Positions 58,725-64,000 of a stretch of DNA of 64,000 bases are shown one piece after another (within the stretch, counting starts at the first letter, position 1; each line of letters begins with the position of its first letter). The notes beneath the pieces are model-generated. The model was not told where the DNA came from. It saw only the letters and a program-made list of their open reading frames with translations, and ran no database searches. The position numbers and the translations under genes were made by a program. This stretch comes from Hyperoodon ampullatus (lineage: Eukaryota > Chordata > Mammalia > Artiodactyla > Ziphiidae), in NCBI GenBank assembly GCA_949752795.1, contig OX457057.1, forward strand, positions 5,694,632-5,758,631. Reading direction: 5' to 3'.

Positions 58725-58985
58725 TTTTATTTATTTATTTTTATTTTTATTTTTTTATTGACTGTATAGTTGATTTACAATGTTTCAGCTGTACAGCAAA
58801 GTGGTTCAGTTATACATATGTGTGTGTGTATCTATACATATATACGCATATATACATATATATATTCTTTTTCAGATTCTTTTCCATTATTGGTTATTAC
58901 AAGATATTAAATATAGTTCCTTGTGCTATAAAGTAGGTCCTTGTTTATCTGTTTTATATATAGTACTCCTTATCTGTTAATCCCA
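58725..58985 (-). repeat. L1 3' fragment, reverse strand
   Basis: TATAGTTGATTTACAATGTT, CAGCTGTACAGCAAAGTGGT and TAGTTCCTTGTGCTATAAAG are typical of cetartiodactyl L1 3' ends on the reverse strand. A TATACA-rich simple repeat interrupts it. Confidence 0.8.
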
Positions 58986-59779
58986 AATTCCAAATTTATC
59001 CCTCTGATTTTATTTGGCACTTATTTTGATGCTTTATTCAGCTAGGGCTGTTGTGGATACAAAAGACAAGACTTGGTTCTTGCTGCAAGGAGTTTGTATT
59101 TTGATTGAGGAGAAGATACATGTACTTATGAGAAAAGTAGATAATAATGCAATAGGGGAAGAGACCAGAAAGATCATTCTTAACCCAGGGGCATGTGAAA
59201 GTTACTGGACATGAAATATACTTCCAGATGACAGTTTTTTGGGGCTCTTTTGTTTCAGTTTGGTTTTTGTTTTTCAGTCACATTTAAACTTAATTTTTGA
59301 AATGTTGAACAACCTGAAAGAAAGCAAGATAGGTATATTTATGAGGACTTAAAAGGTCCAGTGACAGTGAACTAGGAGAAAAGAGATCAAAATTTTAATA
59401 GTAGTTGATTTCTGGTAGGATTTATTAGTGATTTTTATTTTCTCTTCCAAATTTACTGTGATATGTTAATGTTACTTTCAAAGTAAAAAGAAAGAATGGT
59501 TTTAAATGACGTCATGATCACCAACAGTAGTATTGAGGTTACTGAATGCTCTTGATATGAGGGGAAGAGAAATCCTTGTAACGGATCATTCAGACACTCC
59601 ATGGAACTGCGGGGGACTCGCGCTAAGAGTATTTGAGTGCTTCGGGAGGGATAACCTGGAAAGGTGTGCGTGTGCGGGGAGGGCCGTGTCGGTTCTTTCT
59701 GTCACTCGCAGGTGAGTTGTTGGCTATGAAGGTCTGAGAGCAGTGCCTGCCGCGTAGCAAGCGCTCGGTGTGTTGGTTA

Positions 59780-61500
59780 TGTTGGTAAATATTTTCAGGT
59801 GCCTTTCCTGAGCCAGGCACTGTTACGGGTGCTGGGATCAAAACAAAGTTCTGCCCTCATGGACCTTAGGTTCTGTAGCGGGGGAGACCAGTAATAAACA
59901 GCTGTCTAAATGTACACGTGTTGGCTGTGATAAGTTGTACGTAGAACAGAAAAGCAGAGTAAGGGGGTCCTGGGCAGTGGTTGCTGGTGTGCTCAGGGGT
60001 GGTCAAGGCACTCTTCTCTAATGAGAAGCCTGAATGGGGCCAGAGGCCTGAAGGAGGTGAGGGAGCAAGCTGTACGCGTGTCTGAGAGAAGAGCGTTCCA
60101 GGCCAGTGCAAAGGCCCTGGGGCAGAGCACGCCCAGCCTGTGGGTGGTGGGAGGCGGGGAGGGTGGAAGAAGATGAGGAAGCAGAGGCCAGACCATGGGG
60201 CGTTTTGACTTCTGAATGAAATGTTTTCTTCAGGGTAGCCACTTAATTATTTTTAAAACTTTGGGAGTTTTCAAAATAATATAAAAGTAGAGAAAAATAG
60301 TACAATGAACTGATATGCACTGATCATTCAGCATTAATAACTTTAACCTCGTGGCCAGTCCTGTGTCGTCTGTACCACCACCTCAGTCCCCCCATCCCCC
60401 ATCTCATTACTTTGAAGCAAATCTGAGCTCTCTTGTCATTTCCTCCATCACTATTTTAGAATCTCATCCTAAAGAGAAGGTTCTCCTCGTGCCTCGAGGT
60501 GCTCCCACTGTCCCTCTCTGGCCAGCAGGAGCCGCTGGTTAGCTAGGCTAACTAGGTTAGCTCCTGGCCCGGTGACAGTCCCCAGTGGTTTTGACCACTT
60601 CCTTTCTTTCAGATTTGCCGTCCCAGGCTCAACCTAGACGGTTCCTGCCCCAGACCTGGGTCCATCATTTCTTCAGTATCCCCCATTCCTTGTGCCAGGA
60701 AACAGCATGGCTCACCTGGAGGCCAAATCTGGGTGGGTGGCTGTTGCCATACGGTTTGTTGCTTCAGGACTGTTCAGTGGGTGGGGATAGGGCATTTTCA
60801 TTTCTTAGAAGGAAGTGTCATTGATTACGGAAGGCTCACGTCGGGTGCCGTGCAGAAGGTCCTGTGCTGGGGTGGGAGGTTGGAGCAGGCCGGGGGGGGG
60901 CGGGCATGGCGCTGATGCAGTGCAGCTGGGAGATGGCGGGTCCTGGACCAGGCGGTGGAGGTGGAGGTGGAGACATTTTCGATCTTCTGGGTATTTCTGT
61001 AGGGGAGACCTAGCAGCATATACGGGTGGGTTAGTTTCGGGTGCGAGATAGAAGGAGTCGTCAGGTGACGTGGGAGTCTTGGCTGAAGGTGCCGTGTATT
61101 GGGGAGGAGGAAACTGCAGGACAAGCAGCTGCCTGGAGAGCAGAGGGGAGAGTGTGTGCCTTAGTCTTAGGTGAGCGTGCAGTGTCGAGTAGAAATCTGC
61201 CTCGTGATGTTGACGAGGCGTTGGTCCAGGAGCCCGGGGTTCAGGGGAGGAGGCCGGGCTAGAGACAGATGTGCAGGTCATCGGTGTATAGATGGCACTG
61301 AGAAGCTGAGGACGGGATGAGCCTGGAGAAAGCACACACAGAAATGGGAGGGGAGCTGCTAGCACAAGTACGGATGCTCGCAGGTGAGTGCCAGGAGAAG
61401 GCGCTCTTCTGAGCGGTGACCTAGGAAGCAGGGTCACGGCTGAGAGTGGAGAAGTGACAGGAGATGCTGGAGTTAGAGGAGAGAAGAGAGCGGGAGGGGG
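59780..61500 (-). repeat. L2 LINE relic, reverse strand (broken)
   Basis: On + it reads CCTGAGCCAGGCACTGTTAC, CTGAAGGAGGTGAGGGAGCA, GCGTTCCAGGCCAGTGCAAA, and later GTCATCGGTGTATAGATGGC and GGATGAGCCTGGAGAAAGCA. These are the reverse complement of L2 3' and ORF2 parts. It is interrupted near 60235-60800 by other sequence. Confidence 0.65.
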
Positions 61501-62145
61501 GCCAGAGACCCCCGAACGTCCGCGCTCATGATGGTCGGCGAGGAGAGGTGTGATGGGCAGAAACGGGGTAGCGTGAAATACAGGTTGGGACGTTCGGGCA
61601 GATCCAAGTGGAAACGTCTTCCAGGCAGCCAGGCTGATGAAACAGGGTGGGCATCTGCGTGCTTGTTGCAGACCCCTCGCCCCCGGGAGCCTCCTGAGAG
61701 GGAGAGAGCAGCCTCCGCACCGGTTGGCCGAGAGGGTCCAGCCCCGCCATCTCCCTGTAGCTGGGCACCGTGGGTGATGCTGAGCCGCACACCAGGCCTG
61801 CGCCAGGCAGCGGAGTGGCTGAAGCGGTGGAACTGAATCGGTCATTTGAACAAGGGCGTAGGAAGGGCTGATGGAGGGCCGGCTTGGGGGCGCGATCCCA
61901 GGGGGCCTTGTTTCCCGCCATGTGGTACTTGGTTAAGACACACGAGGCAAGACAGGTGGCTGTGCCTGCCCCTCTTCCCAGCAGGAGCAGAAAGTCACAC
62001 TGAAATTAGTGAGCGGTTCACACTCACCTTGGTGAGCCGGCTCTCCAGAAAGCCTCCTACTCATCCAAGAACAAACGAGTCTCATTGCCCGTGGCTATTG
62101 AAAATTTAAACTAACGTGTCCCTCCTTTTAAAAATAAATATGTTT

Positions 62146-62460
62146 TGGACTTCCCTGGTGGCGCAGTGGTTAAGAATCCACCTGCCAATGCAGGGGACAC
62201 GGGCTTGAGCCCTGGTCCGGGAAGATCCCACATGCTGCAGAGCAACTAAGCCCATGAGCCACAATTACTGAGCCCACGAGCCACAACTACTGAGCCCGTG
62301 AGCCACAACTACTGAAGCCCGTGCGCCTAGAGCCCGTGCTCCATAACAAGAGAAGCCACTGCAATGAGAAGCCCGCGCACCGCAATGAAGAGTAGACACC
62401 GCTTGCCGCAACTAGAGAAAGCCTGCGCGCAGCAACGAAGACCCAACACAGCCAAAATAA
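62146..62460 (+). repeat. CHR-type SINE (long form)
   Basis: Head GGACTTCCCTGGTGGCGCAG, tail AAAATAAATAAATAAATATG. A duplication of the type AAATAAATATGT flanks it. A 21-base unit on GAGCCACAACTACTGAGCCC is repeated about three times inside (62255-62310). Confidence 0.9.
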
Positions 62461-62601
62461 ATAAATAAATATGTCTAAACATTTTAGATTCAGACATGTC
62501 TCTCTTGGAAATTACCAACAAAACATTTTCCCCGGCCTTGTTTCACAGTGGACTAAGTGAACAGGTCAGGACTGGTACTAAACCATTTTTCTTCTCTTCA
62601 G

Positions 62602-62744
62602 TGGAGGTGAAGCCTGGGAGCTGGGGCAGCCTTACTGCCCGTTCCGGATTATCCCCTATTTGATTCATGTGCACAGCTCGGCCCGCCCGGAACCTGAGCC
62701 CTGCTGTCTCACGCTGGTGGAGAAGATTCATTCTGGTTACGAAG
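62602..62744 (+). CDS. PER3: PER3 exon 7
   Basis: The acceptor is CTTCTCTTCAG and the donor is GTAGGT. It encodes [40 protein letters not shown] and EKIHSGYE, residues about 232-279. [11 protein letters not shown] and EKIHSGYE are hallmark PER motifs between PAS-A and PAS-B. The segment before PFRIIPY differs most from what I recall of the human protein. It ends with one base of the next codon. Confidence 0.96.
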
Positions 62745-64000
62745 GTAGGTCAGGAGCGTCTGCGTTTAGGTCAGATGTGACGTGTCAGCACATCAGAAAG
62801 AAGCACGTGAAAGCCTGTTTACTGCAGCCACTGTCTTCAGCTTGGCCCTGAGCTGATTTTCCCTGACGTCTCTGTTTGCTGACCTTGACTTCCTGTGTGG
62901 TCATCTCCTTTAAGGACAGCATGGCCCAGGGGTCTGAGCATAGACCTGGCCAGAGATGCACAGTCTTCTAATCCTTTCTCTACTGGTGACCATCCTGTGG
63001 CCTTTTGCTTCTGTCTTGTGTGACAGAAGAGCATTGAAATTGTTGCATACAGAGGTCACAAGAATGAATTTATATTTTTTAAGTGTTCTGAAAGCCCCCT
63101 GAGTAAGAAGTATAATTTATGTCTTCCAGTGGCAGAACAACATTGCTAAAATCATGTATCAATACAGAAGCAGCTTCCATTTATCATTTGAAATTACAGT
63201 TGGTTCTGCTGTAATGTGACATGTGCTTTCCTAAAACTTAACATCCTGTACAAATAAATTCACACAAACCACAGGGCTTATGGGAAAAATGAGTTTAGGG
63301 GCACAACACTCAATAACCATACATTAAAAATAAGACGGGAATCTCATAAAATGGTAACACGGTGTTACACATTAAATGATGAAGAAATGCACAAGTGATA
63401 CAATAAATGCGGCTCGCCGCAGCGGAAAAGCCCTGCAGTTTGCTGTGGACATGGGTGTTGGAAGGGCTGCAGCTTGTGCATTACTGTGAGGAGCGAGGGG
63501 AAGGCGGACTGAAATCAGAGGGAAAGTTCCGTCACCAGGTTGGACGGGCGTGGCTCAGGGCACACCTGGTGAACAGAGGCTGCAGGTGGATGTTTCAGGT
63601 GTGTGCATGTTTCTTCACGTTCCTAAGTGACGCCATTCAACTAGCTGCTCTTTTCTGCATTCACCTCGTGTTTCTTGCAAATGAAATCGTGCGTAAGCAA
63701 ATGCAGAATTAGTGTCATGCTCAAATCGTTCCCTTACGTATTAATCACTACATTGTCAAAGCAGACTGTAGTAGCACTGACGGTGCCAATTTTATTACAG
63801 ATTAAATACGTCCCTATTGTACTGACGTTTCACATCCTATTTGCTTAGTTGTATTCAACCACTAAATATGATGAAACGTTTTTGTCCTGAACCCTAAATG
63901 ACCCCAGCTTTGACTGTTAGATTGTGATGGGTAAGCTATTCGATGTACACAGACTTTCTGTCTGTTTAAAATTAACTTTAGTAGGCATCACGTTTTGACC
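62745..64000 (+). other. PER3: PER3 intron 7 (5' part)
   Basis: The next PER3 exon (PAS-B side) is not in the window. I see no named repeat or gene in these 1,256 bases. The frame at 63407-63712 on + has no family features. Confidence 0.8.

Larger units (their letters stand above)
58665..62601 (+). other. PER3: PER3 intron 6 (3.9 kb)
   Basis: Holds an L1 3' fragment (about 58725-58985, reverse), a large L2 relic on the reverse strand (about 59780-61500), an L1-like piece near 60235-60450 and a CHR SINE (62146-62460). A 346-codon open frame on the reverse strand (60805-61845) overlaps the L2 relic and is not a gene. Confidence 0.8.
50280..64000 (+). other. PER3: PER3 gene, 5' part (exons 1-7)
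   Basis: Period circadian regulator 3, a PAS protein of the negative limb of the circadian clock that binds CRY and other PER proteins. Seven exons are visible: a non-coding exon 1 and coding exons 2-7, giving about 279 of roughly 1,200 residues. They join in phase without a stop. The order is a variable N-terminus, a helix-loop-helix-like stretch ([20 protein letters not shown] to [12 protein letters not shown]), then the PAS-A region ([20 protein letters not shown] to [15 protein letters not shown]) and HSGYE at the break. Later exons lie beyond the window. This first part looks intact. The acceptor of exon 3 carries an unusual tandem duplication. Confidence 0.95.

Noticed and set aside
60535..60565. 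Palindrome-like GGTTAGCTAGGCTAACTAGG
   Set aside because: The arms are short and imperfect, and nothing around it suggests a functional hairpin or a mobile-element end.
60805..61845. 346-codon open frame on the reverse strand
   Set aside because: It overlaps a decayed L2 element lying on that strand, and its Pro/Ser/Leu-rich translation matches no family. The L2 wording on the DNA is in a different, broken frame. It lies inside a PER3 intron.
1..64000. CRISPR arrays, tRNA or rRNA genes, and intact retroviral elements
   Set aside because: Looked for and not found. The only tRNA-like sequences are the heads of SINEs, and no gag, pol or env-like frame was recognised.

Overview
This is a vertebrate nuclear window, almost certainly from a cetacean. 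The genes have introns with GT/AG borders, and most of the DNA is transposon-derived. It holds many copies of a tRNA-Glu-derived SINE of the cetacean/hippo/ruminant (CHR) type, whose heads start with GGCTTCCCTGGTGGCGCAG and whose A- and B-boxes are still readable. I see none of the ruminant Bov-tA or BovB elements. No bacterial, viral or CRISPR features were found.

Three protein genes lie on the + strand in the same order as human 1p36.23. (1) Bases 1-35.6 kb are the 3' part of CAMTA1, a calmodulin-binding transcription activator. Thirteen exons cover a Gly/Ser linker, three ankyrin repeats, a Ser/Pro-rich region and the IQ/calmodulin-binding C-terminus, followed by a 3'UTR of about 3.2 kb. 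Two small exons (21 and 31 nt) look alternative. The 31-nt one shifts the frame and gives a different C-terminus. (2) Bases ~37.1-46.06 kb are a complete VAMP3 (cellubrevin) gene in five exons. Its start codon is split by intron 1, and its promoter is a CpG island with a CRE. (3) From ~50.3 kb to the window end lies the 5' part of the circadian gene PER3: promoter, non-coding exon 1 and coding exons 2-7, about 279 residues up to the PAS region. The window ends inside a PER3 intron.

Between the exons are L1 fragments, L2 fragments, MIRs, hAT- and Tigger-type DNA transposon relics and about twelve CHR SINEs, most with clear target-site duplications. Three SINE units form a nested composite at 14.9-15.85 kb.

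The most notable local observations are: a perfect 32-bp tandem duplication across a PER3 splice acceptor, where the upstream copy would lead straight into a stop; two perfect D-box sites plus an E-box in the PER3 promoter; the CAMTA1 micro-exons; the composite SINE; and the intron-split VAMP3 start codon. I did not find a wholly new biological system. The unusual material is splice-site and regulatory architecture in known genes. The three genes act in different cell processes (neuronal transcription, vesicle fusion, circadian clock), and I see no sign that they form one functional unit.
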